Part shown: in pieces, positions 1 through 8,431 of the stretch
Position numbering within the stretch: position 1 is the stretch's first letter
How the letters are laid out: every line of letters starts with the position of its first letter
Source of the DNA: Mediterraneibacter catenae
GTDB lineage: Bacteria > Bacillota > Clostridia > Lachnospirales > Lachnospiraceae
DNA length: 64,000 bases
Assembly: GCF_008691045.1 (NCBI RefSeq)
Contig: NZ_VMSO01000001.1
Coordinates: 62,001-126,000 of the forward strand
Reading direction: 5' to 3'
Program-made: the position numbers and the translations under genes
Notes under the pieces: model-generated
Told to the model about the DNA's origin: nothing
Databases searched by the model: none
The model's input: the letters and a program-made list of their open reading frames with translations, nothing else

Positions 1-923
1 AGTGTTGCTGCCGATGAGTTTGTTGCCGCCGCAAACAGACCGATCTTAAATGATTTCTTAAGGAACGGAATCGGATTCAGCCGTGTGGTAAGGAAAATAC
101 CGATGGGATATATAGTAGATACAAGCACCAGACTAACAATGATGGTTGTTATCATCCATACAAGCGTCGGTCTGATATATTCCACACCGTAAACAGCAAG
201 TGTCCTGCAGATCATACAGAAAATCGCAACAGGTCCCACTCTGTCGATAAGGAAATTCAGGAACATCTGAATAATATCATTGAGATTCTCAAGCACTTTC
301 TTCAAAGGATCTGCCTTTTCGCCTAAGAATGTCATGCATAATCCCATTATGATCGCTACCACACACACTGCCAGAATCTCATTATTTGATGTAAATGCCG
401 AAAACAGGTTTGACGGTACAGCCGTAATGACAGCTGTCAGCGGATTATATCCTTCCATCGTTACTGCTTCTGTCGCCATTTCACTTGGCAGGTTGACGTT
501 AAACCATCCCATGCTTCTTACAAAGTAAGCTGCCGCCCCGGCAAGAGCTGCTGCTACAACATAAAAGCATATGTATGTAATAAATGTCTTGCCTGCGATC
601 TTCCCCAGCCTCTCAGGATTAGCCAGACTGCACATCGCAAGGCTCAACGAGGTCAGTACCAGTGGTACGATCGCCATCTGTAGTCCTCTCATAAAAAGCT
701 GCCCGATAATATAAAGGAGGCCAAGCCCTTCAAACCCGTCTGTTGCCGTGATATCCTGGAAGAATATCGCGTCTACAATATTCCAGACTCCTTCATTTCC
801 GTTTCCATTGAGAAATTCTCTGAGGACAAGACACAGAAAACCGACTACAAAGCCGGCGATCACTGCGATGATCATCCTTTTGACAATTGAACCTCTCTTC
901 TTTTCTTTCTTTTCGTTTGCCAT
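1..923 (-). CDS. Dicarboxylate/amino acid:cation symporter (DAACS family), 3' end outside window
   Basis: A secondary membrane transporter that would import a dicarboxylate, acidic amino acid or related anion with Na+ or H+. About 307 N-terminal residues are visible. There is a Lys-rich start (MANEKKEKKRGS), several hydrophobic segments, and the serine-rich signature NSSAAT at the window edge that marks the GltP/DctA/SstT superfamily re-entrant loop. The ATG at 923 follows a GGGGAAGG-type ribosome site. It is transcribed away from the DeoR-type regulator gene on the same strand. Its promoter resembles that of the sugar operon at 9514-2250, so the two are probably co-regulated. Family is well supported; substrate is unknown. 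Confidence 0.9.
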   Translation of the reverse strand, partial: MANEKKEKKRGSIVKRMIIAVIAGFVVGFLCLVLREFLNGNGNEGVWNIVDAIFFQDITATDGFEGLGLLYIIGQLFMRGLQMAIVPLVLTSLSLAMCSLANPERLGKIAGKTFITYICFYVVAAALAGAAAYFVRSMGWFNVNLPSEMATEAVTMEGYNPLTAVITAVPSNLFSAFTSNNEILAVCVVAIIMGLCMTFLGEKADPLKKVLENLNDIIQMFLNFLIDRVGPVAIFCMICRTLAVYGVEYIRPTLVWMITTIIVSLVLVSTIYPIGIFLTTRLNPIPFLKKSFKIGLFAAATNSSAAT

Positions 924-956
924 AATTCCACCTTCCCCGTTTTTTGTTTTTAACTT

Positions 957-985
957 GTATACCAATGACTTCTCATTGTGTATAC
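957..985. promoter_or_regulatory. Inverted repeat in symporter leader, possible operator
   Basis: GTATACCAATGA (957-968) is repeated inverted as TCATTGTGTATAC (973-985), with one extra base and a 4-base centre. It lies between the predicted -10 box (1006-1011) and the symporter start codon (923). It could be an operator for a local regulator or a leader hairpin. The structure is seen in the sequence; the function is inferred. Confidence 0.4.
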
Positions 986-1005
986 TGCACGAATGCTTTA
1001 CATGT

Positions 1006-1034
1006 ATTTTACGATTGAGAAAGTTTAATGTCAA
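1006..1034 (-). promoter_or_regulatory. Sigma-A-type promoter of the DAACS symporter
   Basis: On the minus strand TTGACA (1029-1034) is followed after 17 bases by TAAAAT (1006-1011), an almost ideal housekeeping promoter. It is about 83 bases upstream of the symporter ATG, and a CTTTGAAATAAAG palindrome sits just upstream at 1043-1055. Confidence 0.75.
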
Positions 1035-1042
1035 CATTTTTT

Positions 1043-1055
1043 CTTTATTTCAAAG
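1043..1055. promoter_or_regulatory. Palindromic box shared with the 9514 operon promoter
   Basis: On the minus strand CTTTGAAATAAAG lies 8 bases upstream of the -35 box, preceded by GAAAAAT. The same arrangement (GAAAAAT, then CTTTATTTCAAAG, then A-rich, then TTGAC) precedes the operon promoter at 9633-9658. The DeoR-type protein encoded between the two units is the obvious candidate binder, which is inference. Confidence 0.5.
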
Positions 1056-1199
1056 ATTTTTCTATGTTTTAACCAATTTTTTTGATTTTTTTTGTTATAT
1101 ATTTTTTTGATTTATGCATTTTATTTTCGTTTCAAAGATATTTCCAAAAGCAAACAAAAAATTCCTCTTCATTTCTCTGCGGATGAGCCTTCATATACG

Positions 1200-1256
1200 G
1201 AAACAGGGGGCCGGATTCGGGTAAATATATCTCCTCGATTCCGGCACCCCTGTTTC
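1200..1256 (-). terminator. Stem-loop downstream of the DeoR-type gene
   Basis: GAAACAGGGG plus CCGGA (1200-1215) pairs with TCCGG plus CACCCCTGTTTC (1240-1256). It sits between the end of the regulator gene and the symporter promoter. No clear U-run follows on the minus strand, so terminator activity is uncertain. The remainder of 924-1308 is AT-rich promoter DNA without a gene. Confidence 0.45.
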
Positions 1257-1308
1257 AGTGCACATTCTGTCAATATTCAGTTTCCATCATTTTCCGGGAT
1301 AAAGCGGC

Positions 1309-2166
1309 TTAATATATAAGCTCTATACCATATTCGTTGCAGTAATCGACCCATTCGTCGTCTGGTTTTCTATCCGTAACAAGATAGTTCACACGTTTCA
1401 GATCAATCAGATTGACAAACGCCGACTGTCCGAACTTAGAATAATCTGCCAGAAGAGCCACTTCTTCCGCCTGGGCAAGCATAGCCTTTTTGATCTCCGC
1501 CTCGCTCTCATTGGAATCCAGGACGCCTTTTTCGATACTCAGGCCCTTGCAGCTGATCAGCGCAAGATCTACATTATACTTTTCAACATTGGTCTTTGCC
1601 AGCTGACCCTGAAGAGACAGAGCCTTTTTGTTAAATTCCCCGCCCGTGGAAATAATATTAAAGGGCGATTGCTGAAATTCCCGAAATACTTCTGTGGAAT
1701 TTGTCACGATCGTAATCTCCTGAGACTCTGGGATAATCTTCAATGCCTCTACCACTGTCGTGCTGGAATCTGCAATAATCGTGCTCTTTCCCTCTAGAAG
1801 TCTCGCTGTCTTCCTGGCAATTTCCTGTTTTTCTCTCAGATGTCTGCTCAACCTCCTGTAAAAATGGATGCCTTCTTTCTGGGCGCCCTCATTCCAGATA
1901 GCGCCGCCGTGTATCCTTGTCAGAATTCCTTCAGTCTCGAGCTTATCCAGATCTCTTCGAATAGTTTCTTCCGTCACCCGGCATATTCTGCTCAGATCAC
2001 TGACAGTTACCTTTTTTTCGGTCTGAACAGTCTGGCGGATGACCATCAATCTCTCTTTGCCGGCCATACTTTCTTCCCTTTCCCCGCTCACGGTATTTAT
2101 CCTTTCTTTATCTAATAATATACCTTCCGGGTTGGTTTTTGCAAGACTTTTGTCCTGTGAAAGCAT
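1309..2166 (-). CDS. DeoR-family transcriptional regulator
   Basis: A sugar-phosphate-responsive repressor or activator. A DeoR-type winged helix (VSDLSRICRVTEETIRRDL, then DKLETEGILTRIHGGA) is followed by the DeoR sensor domain with TIIADSSTTVVEAL and the ISCKGLSIEKGVLDSNE region, which in this family binds a phosphorylated sugar. The ATG at 2166 has an excellent ribosome site (AAAGGAGG, 5-6 bases of spacing), giving 285 residues. A second ATG at 2067 also has a fair site and would give the usual family length of about 252, so the first 33 residues may be an extension or leader. It lies between the symporter and the sugar operon and is their likely regulator. Confidence 0.9.
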   Translation of the reverse strand: MLSQDKSLAKTNPEGILLDKERINTVSGEREESMAGKERLMVIRQTVQTEKKVTVSDLSRICRVTEETIRRDLDKLETEGILTRIHGGAIWNEGAQKEGIHFYRRLSRHLREKQEIARKTARLLEGKSTIIADSSTTVVEALKIIPESQEITIVTNSTEVFREFQQSPFNIISTGGEFNKKALSLQGQLAKTNVEKYNVDLALISCKGLSIEKGVLDSNESEAEIKKAMLAQAEEVALLADYSKFGQSAFVNLIDLKRVNYLVTDRKPDDEWVDYCNEYGIELIY

Positions 2167-2249
2167 GTTATCCTCCTTTAAAACCTACATGTTTGAGGTT
2201 GAAATCAAATGAAACAGTCTTTAAAAAGCAGACAGCCCAATTTTACCGA

Positions 2250-3242
2250 TTATTTGTCAATCTCTTCTGCCAGTTCTCTCATGTAAGCCACATCCTCCGG
2301 ATCAAGATCCAGTTCTGCAGATTTTACATTTTCCTCAATCTGCTCTGCTGTAGTTGAGCCGCTGAGAAGGTTCATGAAATCTCCCTGTGCCAGGATCCAT
2401 CCAAGTGCAAGATTGGCAATCGTGCAGTTGTATTTCTCACAAAGCGGTTTCCACTTGTCCATCATATCCATAGCAGCCTGCATGTTATCCGGCTGAAACC
2501 ATTTTTTCGGAATCTGCGCGCCTACCGGTTTGTAGTCTCTCGGCATTGTTCCTGATAAAAGTCCCATCTCAAGCGGCGAGTAGGCCTGGATTGTCACACC
2601 GTTCTCACGGCAGCATGGAATAATCTCGTCTTCAATTCCACGGTCAAGTATGGAGTATTTTGCCTGTACAATATCAAGATCTCCCCATTTCAGGTATTCT
2701 TCGATATGATGAATATCTACATTTGCAGCTCCGATCGCTCTGATCTTTCCCTGTGCTTTCAGATCATTAAGTACATCCATTGTCTTTTCGATCGGCACGT
2801 AATACGGAGAGCCTTCGATTGACTGCCAGTGCGTCATATATACATCTACATAGTCTGTTCCCATACGCTCCAGAGATGCCTTGATCTCTTTCTTTACGGA
2901 CTCGCTGTTTAAGTTCTTGTAAAGCTGGATACCGTTTACGACATTAAACATATCGCCTTTCATTTCCTGATCCCACGTAACTCCGCATTTTGTGATGATC
3001 ACAAGATCCTCACGGTTCATACCTTCAAGTGCTTTTCCGAGAATCTTTTCACTGTTTCCGAAGTTATATCCCGGTGCTGTATCGATCAGGTTGACACCTG
3101 CTTTCGGCGCTTCCCTGATCGTGTCAACTACAACCTGGAGATCATGGTCTCCGCCCCATGCAGAACCGCCGCCGATGGACCATGTGCCAAGACCGATTCT
3201 TGAGATATCAATACCTGTTTTTCCTAATTTCATTGTTTTCAT
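2250..3242 (-). CDS. Aldo-keto reductase
   Basis: An NADP(H)-dependent oxidoreductase of the AKR superfamily, about 330 residues, expected to be a cytosolic TIM barrel. It shows KLGKTGIDISRIGLGTW at the N-terminus, LIDTAPGYNFGNSEKILG (catalytic Asp and Tyr of the AKR tetrad), VDVYMTHWQ (the usual His), and a C-terminal SGSTTAEQIEENVKS cofactor-loop segment. The ATG at 3242 follows AGGAGAAAGG; longer upstream frames lack support. It is the last gene of the sugar operon, 46 bases after the PfkB kinase. It probably interconverts an aldose or ketose and a polyol. Substrate unknown. Confidence 0.9.
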   Translation of the reverse strand: MKTMKLGKTGIDISRIGLGTWSIGGGSAWGGDHDLQVVVDTIREAPKAGVNLIDTAPGYNFGNSEKILGKALEGMNREDLVIITKCGVTWDQEMKGDMFNVVNGIQLYKNLNSESVKKEIKASLERMGTDYVDVYMTHWQSIEGSPYYVPIEKTMDVLNDLKAQGKIRAIGAANVDIHHIEEYLKWGDLDIVQAKYSILDRGIEDEIIPCCRENGVTIQAYSPLEMGLLSGTMPRDYKPVGAQIPKKWFQPDNMQAAMDMMDKWKPLCEKYNCTIANLALGWILAQGDFMNLLSGSTTAEQIEENVKSAELDLDPEDVAYMRELAEEIDK

Positions 3243-3288
3243 AACTGATTTATTCCTTTCTCCTGTCCGGTACCTGTCCGTACAGATT

Positions 3289-4266
3289 TTACTGCTGCTG
3301 TCCGTAGTCCGCAAGATACTTCGCGAGCATCTTATCTACATCCGCCTTCTCCTGGACTCCTCCGGTAGCGCCGACATACTGAACCGACACAGCCGCCGTA
3401 CAGTTTGCATAGACGGCACAGTCCCGGATGCTCTTGCCCTCAAGAAGTCCGGTTATGAACCCTGAGGCAAAATTATCTCCGGCGCCGATCGTGTCGATGG
3501 CTGTCACTCCTTTGCATGCCGGAACAATCTGTGCTCCTTGTGCATTGCGGATATAGCAGCCTCTCTTTCCAATCTTCATGACCACATTCTTCACTCCGCA
3601 CGCATACAGCTTATCGGCAACCTTTGCCTCGTCTGTCTCGCCTGTCATTTCGCTGGCTTCTTCAAAGTTCGGGAAGAAATAATCCACATACCCCAGCGCC
3701 TCCGTGATATCCTCCAGTTTTTCATTTAGTCTGGGGGATACCATATCCGCACAGATGATCATGCCTTCTTCTTTAGCTTTCTTAAATACGGATACCATTG
3801 CCTTGTTATCAAACAGCGGATTATTGAAAATACTTGCAAACGAGAGGATCTTCGCATCCTTCAGGGCGGACAGATCCAAATCATCATATTTGAATTTCCA
3901 CAGGCTGCCCTGACGGTTCGTAATAAATGTACGTTCCCCGTCCGCAGCTACCAGCCCCACATTGATCGAGGTGTCAATTCCGGGATCCTGTTTGATATAT
4001 GTAGTATCAATTCCGGTACGTTCACAATGACTCAGCACAAAAGCGCCCGCCACATCGACGCCGATACAGCTCATCAGCGACACCTTATGTCCCAGCCTTG
4101 TAATGATCGTAGCTTCATTTATGGCATCTCCGCCTATGGTCATGGAAATCCCATCCACCGGATAAGAGACGGTATCAAACACCTCTTTGCTCACCGGGCG
4201 CAGCGGCAGATCCACGATCGCCGCCCCGATGATAATTACGTCTGTACCTTTACTCACTTTATTCAT
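3289..4266 (-). CDS. PfkB-family carbohydrate kinase
   Basis: Phosphorylates a sugar with ATP. The protein has about 325 residues and ribokinase-fold features: IGAAIVDLPLR at the N-terminus, MTIGGDAINEATIITRLG (the first PfkB signature, glycine-rich substrate loop), and DTIGAGDNFASGF (second signature containing the catalytic Asp and anion hole). The ATG at 4266 lies inside the aldolase gene (8-base overlap) and is preceded by GGAAGGG, so the two are probably translationally coupled. Its place between a class II aldolase and a reductase suggests it makes the phosphorylated substrate of the aldolase or epimerase. Exact sugar unknown. Confidence 0.9.
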   Translation of the reverse strand: MNKVSKGTDVIIIGAAIVDLPLRPVSKEVFDTVSYPVDGISMTIGGDAINEATIITRLGHKVSLMSCIGVDVAGAFVLSHCERTGIDTTYIKQDPGIDTSINVGLVAADGERTFITNRQGSLWKFKYDDLDLSALKDAKILSFASIFNNPLFDNKAMVSVFKKAKEEGMIICADMVSPRLNEKLEDITEALGYVDYFFPNFEEASEMTGETDEAKVADKLYACGVKNVVMKIGKRGCYIRNAQGAQIVPACKGVTAIDTIGAGDNFASGFITGLLEGKSIRDCAVYANCTAAVSVQYVGATGGVQEKADVDKMLAKYLADYGQQQ

Positions 4267-5098
4267 CAGCCCTTCCATCATCACCAAACAATTTAATCTT
4301 ATACATTGCGCGCTCTTTCACTGCCTGTCTTACAGCTCGTTCTACTGCCAGGAACGGCTCGTCCTTATGCTCGTTGATCGCTTCCATCGCAGCCTGGCAC
4401 AGTTCTGTATGGATATTGATCTTTGCGATTCCAAGAGAGATTGCTTTTTTGATATCCTCATCGCCGATGCCGGAAGCGCCGTGCAGTACGATAGGAACAT
4501 CTACTGTCTTTGCAACTTCCTCAAGTATATCAAACGCCAGTTTCGGTTCGGAAGAGTATACTCCGTGTACATTTCCGATAGCGATCGCCAGAGAATCACA
4601 CCCTGTTCTGTCTACAAAGTCCTTCGCCTGTTTCGGATCTGTATAGTGATACTCCGCCAGAGCTTCTTCATATATTGTCTCATTTCCTACATGTCCGAGC
4701 TCGGCCTCTACAGGAATGTTATATGCATGGAAATAATCAACGCATCTCTTTATCTCTGCAACATTTTCCTCATACGGAAGAGCCGAAGCGTCACGCATTA
4801 CAGAGTTCATACAGTGATTTACCGCATTCTGCAGGATCGTCATATTGCGTCCGTGATCCCAGTGCAGGATAACCGGTACAGTTGCCTTTTTCGCCATAGA
4901 TTCCATCATATAGCAGTAGTCTTCAAAGGAAGTGTTCCCTGTAAATCCAGTTCCAAAAGAGATAATGATCGGAGCACGCAATTCCTCTGCGGCATCGATA
5001 ACGCCCATCAGCATCTCTGCATTCCACACGTTGAAATGAGGAATTGCGTAATGTCCTTCACTTGCTTTCTTTTCCCAATATCTGATATCTGATATCAT
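4259..5098 (-). CDS. Class II (zinc) fructose/tagatose-bisphosphate-type aldolase
   Basis: Reversible retro-aldol cleavage of a ketose (bis)phosphate to dihydroxyacetone phosphate plus an aldehyde, using Zn2+. It has 279 residues, the GatY/KbaY/FbaA length. It contains AIPHFNVWNAEML, LHWDHG (the catalytic Asp and a zinc-binding His, with Trp where Leu is common), VEAELGHVGN, AIGNVHGVY (His ligand) and VLHGASGIGDEDI (His ligand and phosphate loop). It sits in a seven-gene operon with an epimerase, kinase and dehydrogenases. It could cleave tagatose-1,6-bisphosphate, fructose-1,6-bisphosphate or a 1-phosphate; the sequence cannot decide. Confidence 0.92.
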   Translation of the reverse strand: MISDIRYWEKKASEGHYAIPHFNVWNAEMLMGVIDAAEELRAPIIISFGTGFTGNTSFEDYCYMMESMAKKATVPVILHWDHGRNMTILQNAVNHCMNSVMRDASALPYEENVAEIKRCVDYFHAYNIPVEAELGHVGNETIYEEALAEYHYTDPKQAKDFVDRTGCDSLAIAIGNVHGVYSSEPKLAFDILEEVAKTVDVPIVLHGASGIGDEDIKKAISLGIAKINIHTELCQAAMEAINEHKDEPFLAVERAVRQAVKERAMYKIKLFGDDGRADE

Positions 5099-5131
5099 AA
5101 CTTATTCTCCTTTCTCACCACGGTTGAACGT

Positions 5132-6187
5132 CTACTCCGCAACCTTCACAACGCCTTTGATCATCTCTGTCTTCTTAACCGGATCAATAGCGTCCTCGAA
5201 AGCCTGCTGAACATCTTTGTAATCATAAACATTTGTTACCATATCTTTTACATTAAACTTGCCTGTAGCGATCGCTTCGATCGTCTGCGGGAAGTTATTG
5301 CAGTAACGGAATGAAGTCTGGATGGTCACCTCACGGTTGATCTTAAGGAAATCGATCGGCACCGGTTTGGACTGTGTTCCAACCATCATGATCTTGCCGC
5401 CGCGGGCAACGATCTGGACTGCCTGCTGAGCCAGAAATACGGATCCGCCGCACTCAAATACAAGCTCTACGCCGTGATCGCCGTACATCTCTTCGGAGCG
5501 CAGATATGCAACCGTATCCTGCTCTTTGCCGTTGATCACTCTCTTTGCGCCAAGTTTCTTCGCCAGATCCAGACGTTTCTCTATAACATCTACAACTGTA
5601 ATGTCCGTAGCGCCAAGGCTTAAGCATGCCTGAAGTACCATAAGTCCGATTGTACCTGCACCCAGGATAACAATACTCTTTCCAAGTCTTGCCTCGCCCA
5701 GGATAGCAGCGTGCATACCGACTGCCGCAGGCTCTACAAGAGCAGCTTCCATCGTCGTCATGCCTTCCGGAATGTGGTAAGTCCACTCCTCCGGATGAGT
5801 CATATACTGTGTCAGGGCTCCTTTATAATTCGGCTGTGTCGCCATGAAATCCACGCCCGGGCAGATATTGTAACGTCCTGATTTGCAGTAGTCGCATGTA
5901 TTGTCCGGTACGCCCGGTTCGATGAGAACTTTGTCTCCCACTTTAAACTTCGTTACTTTTGATCCTACGGCCGCAACTTCACCTGCGACCTCATGGCCGA
6001 GACCGATCTTCTGGTTCGGATCTTTCGGAGGGATGAATGGTCCGAACTCGAAACCGTGGATATCAGACCCGCACATTCCCACATACTCTACTTTCAGGAG
6101 GATTTCATTCTCCTTCGGCTCCGGAACCGGGCACTCCTGGATCTCAAAATGTTTTGGAGTCACTAAGATTGCTTCTGAATTTTTCAT
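5132..6187 (-). CDS. Zinc-dependent polyol/alcohol dehydrogenase (sorbitol dehydrogenase-like, MDR)
   Basis: A medium-chain NAD(P)-dependent dehydrogenase of about 351 residues, expected to oxidise a secondary alcohol of a polyol to a ketose. Catalytic zinc ligands are in GMCGSDIHGFEFG and GLGHEVAGEV. The NAD-binding site is VILGAGTIGLMVLQACLSLGA. The structural-zinc loop reads PDNTCDYCKSGRYNIC, with only three of the usual four cysteines, so that zinc may be lost. The ATG at 6187 follows AAGGAAGG. The gene lies between the transporter and aldolase genes of the operon and resembles L-iditol/sorbitol 2-dehydrogenases more than the second MDR gene at 8432-9514 does. Confidence 0.9.
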   Translation of the reverse strand: MKNSEAILVTPKHFEIQECPVPEPKENEILLKVEYVGMCGSDIHGFEFGPFIPPKDPNQKIGLGHEVAGEVAAVGSKVTKFKVGDKVLIEPGVPDNTCDYCKSGRYNICPGVDFMATQPNYKGALTQYMTHPEEWTYHIPEGMTTMEAALVEPAAVGMHAAILGEARLGKSIVILGAGTIGLMVLQACLSLGATDITVVDVIEKRLDLAKKLGAKRVINGKEQDTVAYLRSEEMYGDHGVELVFECGGSVFLAQQAVQIVARGGKIMMVGTQSKPVPIDFLKINREVTIQTSFRYCNNFPQTIEAIATGKFNVKDMVTNVYDYKDVQQAFEDAIDPVKKTEMIKGVVKVAE

Positions 6188-6247
6188 CTTCGTTACTTCC
6201 TTCCTTTTAAATAATATTCTGTGCGAAATATTTAACACAGACTAAAC

Positions 6248-7627
6248 TTAGTCGACATTACCGATATCTTCTACAGACTCTCCTCTTGTCTCAACACCGA
6301 ATACTGCAACGCTCACAGCGATGACAACAGCTACGATAGAGATCAGGACGAATACGCCTGCGCTTCCCATTGAGCTCGCCGCAACATATGTAACAAGGAA
6401 CGGGAAGAAGATGTTGCTGACACGTCCGATCGCATTACAGAAACCGGAACCTGAAAGCTTCGCCGATGTAGGCCACATCTCCGGTACGTACACTGCAGAT
6501 GCATAGCATACATACATATAAATAACCGTGTTCAGTAAGAATGTTGATACAATCAGCGGAGTCATTGCCGTCTGCTGGCTTGTGATAACACCGAGTACAG
6601 CCATGAGGATGAGCAGGATTACACCTGTGACTCTTCTCGGGATCTTATCCATGTAAAGTGATGCGATAAAGATTCCAAACGGAGCTCCAAAGAGGCCGAA
6701 CATTGTCATGAACTGAGACTGTGATGTATCATATCCGAGTGATACAAGCAGTGAAGGCATCCATGTCATCAATGTATACTGGATCGTGTTCATACCGATC
6801 AGCACAAGGGAACCGACGATTGTTCTTCTGAGCAGTTTTCCTCTGAACAGCGCGGAATACGGAAGCTGTTTTACCGGCTTCGGCTCCTCTGTTACAGGCG
6901 GAAGCGGTTTACCTGTTGAAGCTTCGATCTCTTTCTCGATCTTTGTAAGGATTGCGTCAGCCTCGTCTACTCTGCCCTGGGACTCCAGCCATCTCGGAGA
7001 CTCCGGGAATTTCTTGGCGATAAGGGCAACTGCGATAATTGACAGGATTGACGGGATCATGTACTGGATTCTCCAGTTTGCATTCAGGCCAACGCCTGTC
7101 AGGCCAATAAGGAATGCGATACCGTTGCTGACCGGGTGAGACCAGTTCCCGATAAAGGAGTTACGGCTGGACCATGTACCACGGTTTCTGCCCGGCACAT
7201 ACTCTGTAAATCCTGCAAACAGAACGACCAGAAGAGCTCCAAGTCCGAATCCCTGAACCAGTCTGAATACATACAGTACATATACGTTAGGAGAAATAGC
7301 TCCTCCGATCATAGCGATGATATGTATTATTTCATATAACATAATACTTTTTTTACGTCCGATCTTATCACCGATCGGTCCTCCGACAAGTGCTCCGAAG
7401 AGCTGTCCTGCCGTATAAGTTGTTCCCCACATTGCAAGGAGCGTTGTACCTGGCTCCAGCCAGTGAAGTTCATTTAACAGTACGTTCTGTACAGAACCGC
7501 CGATTGCGTTTGACCAGCACACGAGAAGTGCGAATGCTGTGATCAGCCACATTTTGATATGCCAGCCGGAATTCGGCAGACGGTCAAGTCTTGCGCCGAT
7601 ATTGGCGCTTTTCTTATTAGATGCCAT
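6248..7627 (-). CDS. MFS sugar porter
   Basis: A 459-residue, 12-helix major facilitator expected to import the operon's sugar or polyol by H+ symport. Family signatures are visible: GALVGGPIGDKIGRKKSIM between helices 2 and 3 (the G-x3-D-x2-G-R-(K/R) motif), RLVQGFGLGALLVV, PESPRWLESQGR after helix 6 (the sugar-porter PESPR motif) and VPEMWPTSAKLSGSGF. The central loop (about residues 205-260) is long and charged. The start at 7627 follows GGAAGAGAGG. This is the only apparent uptake system inside the operon. No PTS genes are present, so the cytosolic kinase fits. Confidence 0.92.
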   Translation of the reverse strand: MASNKKSANIGARLDRLPNSGWHIKMWLITAFALLVCWSNAIGGSVQNVLLNELHWLEPGTTLLAMWGTTYTAGQLFGALVGGPIGDKIGRKKSIMLYEIIHIIAMIGGAISPNVYVLYVFRLVQGFGLGALLVVLFAGFTEYVPGRNRGTWSSRNSFIGNWSHPVSNGIAFLIGLTGVGLNANWRIQYMIPSILSIIAVALIAKKFPESPRWLESQGRVDEADAILTKIEKEIEASTGKPLPPVTEEPKPVKQLPYSALFRGKLLRRTIVGSLVLIGMNTIQYTLMTWMPSLLVSLGYDTSQSQFMTMFGLFGAPFGIFIASLYMDKIPRRVTGVILLILMAVLGVITSQQTAMTPLIVSTFLLNTVIYMYVCYASAVYVPEMWPTSAKLSGSGFCNAIGRVSNIFFPFLVTYVAASSMGSAGVFVLISIVAVVIAVSVAVFGVETRGESVEDIGNVD

Positions 7628-7689
7628 AATTGTTTTCCTCTCTTCCTTCTTTATAGTTTATAAATTTTCCTTTGTTTTACATTTCTATC

Positions 7690-7726
7690 GGGCAGTGCGG
7701 CAGGCAGAGAAAAAGCCGCACCGCCT
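7690..7726 (-). promoter_or_regulatory. Intercistronic stem-loop between epimerase and transporter
   Basis: On the minus strand GGCGGTGCGGC pairs with GCCGCACTGCC (one mismatch) around a U-rich loop. It begins a few bases after the epimerase stop codon. No U-run follows, so it is more likely an mRNA processing or stabilising hairpin than a terminator. Confidence 0.5.
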
Positions 7727-7733
7727 CAGTCAG

Positions 7734-8426
7734 TTATCGATTTAAGTCTTTTAACTCTTCGTCAACTTCGCCCTGCATGATCGTCCACGCTTTCTTGATG
7801 TCGGGATCTTTATTCCACAGAGCCGGCGGTCCGAGAACCACCACATCCGCGCCCGCTTCATACAGCGGAGCGTACACTCCGGCGTTCATGGAGCCGTCCG
7901 CTTCGATCAGGAAATCAAGCCCCATCTCTTCTCTCCACTTCACCAGCGTCCGGATCTTATCATACATCTGTGTGATGACTTTCTGCCCCGCATAACCTGC
8001 GTCCACGATCATGATCGTAACTTTAGACAGCAGCGGCAGATAATACCGGATCGCCTCCAGCGGCGCGGCGGGATTCATTGCGATTCCCGCCTTGCAGCCA
8101 AGAGAGAGGATTTTGTTGATTGTGACGAAAGCATCACTCTCTATACAGTCGGTATGCGGAGTTATATAATCTGCTCCTGCCTCCGCACACGCCTCGATAA
8201 AGTCCTGCGGGTGTTTTACCATCAGGTGGGCATCCATTGGTTTTTTGACCACTTTCTTCAATACCGTCATAAAGTCAGGGCCTACACCAAATGTCTTGAC
8301 ATAATTGCCATCCTTAATATCAATGTGGAGAAAATCTGCATGTTCATCGATATATCTCACCTGATTCTCAAAATCATATAAATCACAGCATCCCATTGAG
8401 GGAGCCAGCAAAAGTTTCTTTTCCAT
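7734..8426 (-). CDS. Ribulose-phosphate/allulose-6-phosphate 3-epimerase family protein
   Basis: A 230-residue TIM-barrel epimerase acting at C3 of a ketose phosphate. Visible features are FLHIDIKDGNYV (metal and catalytic Asp), DAHLMVKHPQDFIE, and VDAGYAGQKVITQMYDKI, where the family usually has VDPGF/YAGQ. The segment WREEMGLDFLIEADGSMNAGVY (quoted in two parts in spirit: WREEMGLDFLIEADGS then MNAGVY) and NKDPDIKKAWTIM resemble E. coli AlsE, the D-allulose-6-phosphate 3-epimerase, more than Rpe. A true Rpe is encoded separately at 36948. This is the best clue that the pathway handles a C6 ketose phosphate such as allulose-6-phosphate. The assignment is by recalled similarity, not a search. 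Confidence 0.82.
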   Translation of the reverse strand: MEKKLLLAPSMGCCDLYDFENQVRYIDEHADFLHIDIKDGNYVKTFGVGPDFMTVLKKVVKKPMDAHLMVKHPQDFIEACAEAGADYITPHTDCIESDAFVTINKILSLGCKAGIAMNPAAPLEAIRYYLPLLSKVTIMIVDAGYAGQKVITQMYDKIRTLVKWREEMGLDFLIEADGSMNAGVYAPLYEAGADVVVLGPPALWNKDPDIKKAWTIMQGEVDEELKDLNR

Positions 8427-8431
8427 CCGGA

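Noticed and set aside
4187-5092. 301-residue plus-strand frame opposite the aldolase gene
   Set aside because: It is antisense to a clear class II aldolase, with no family resemblance.
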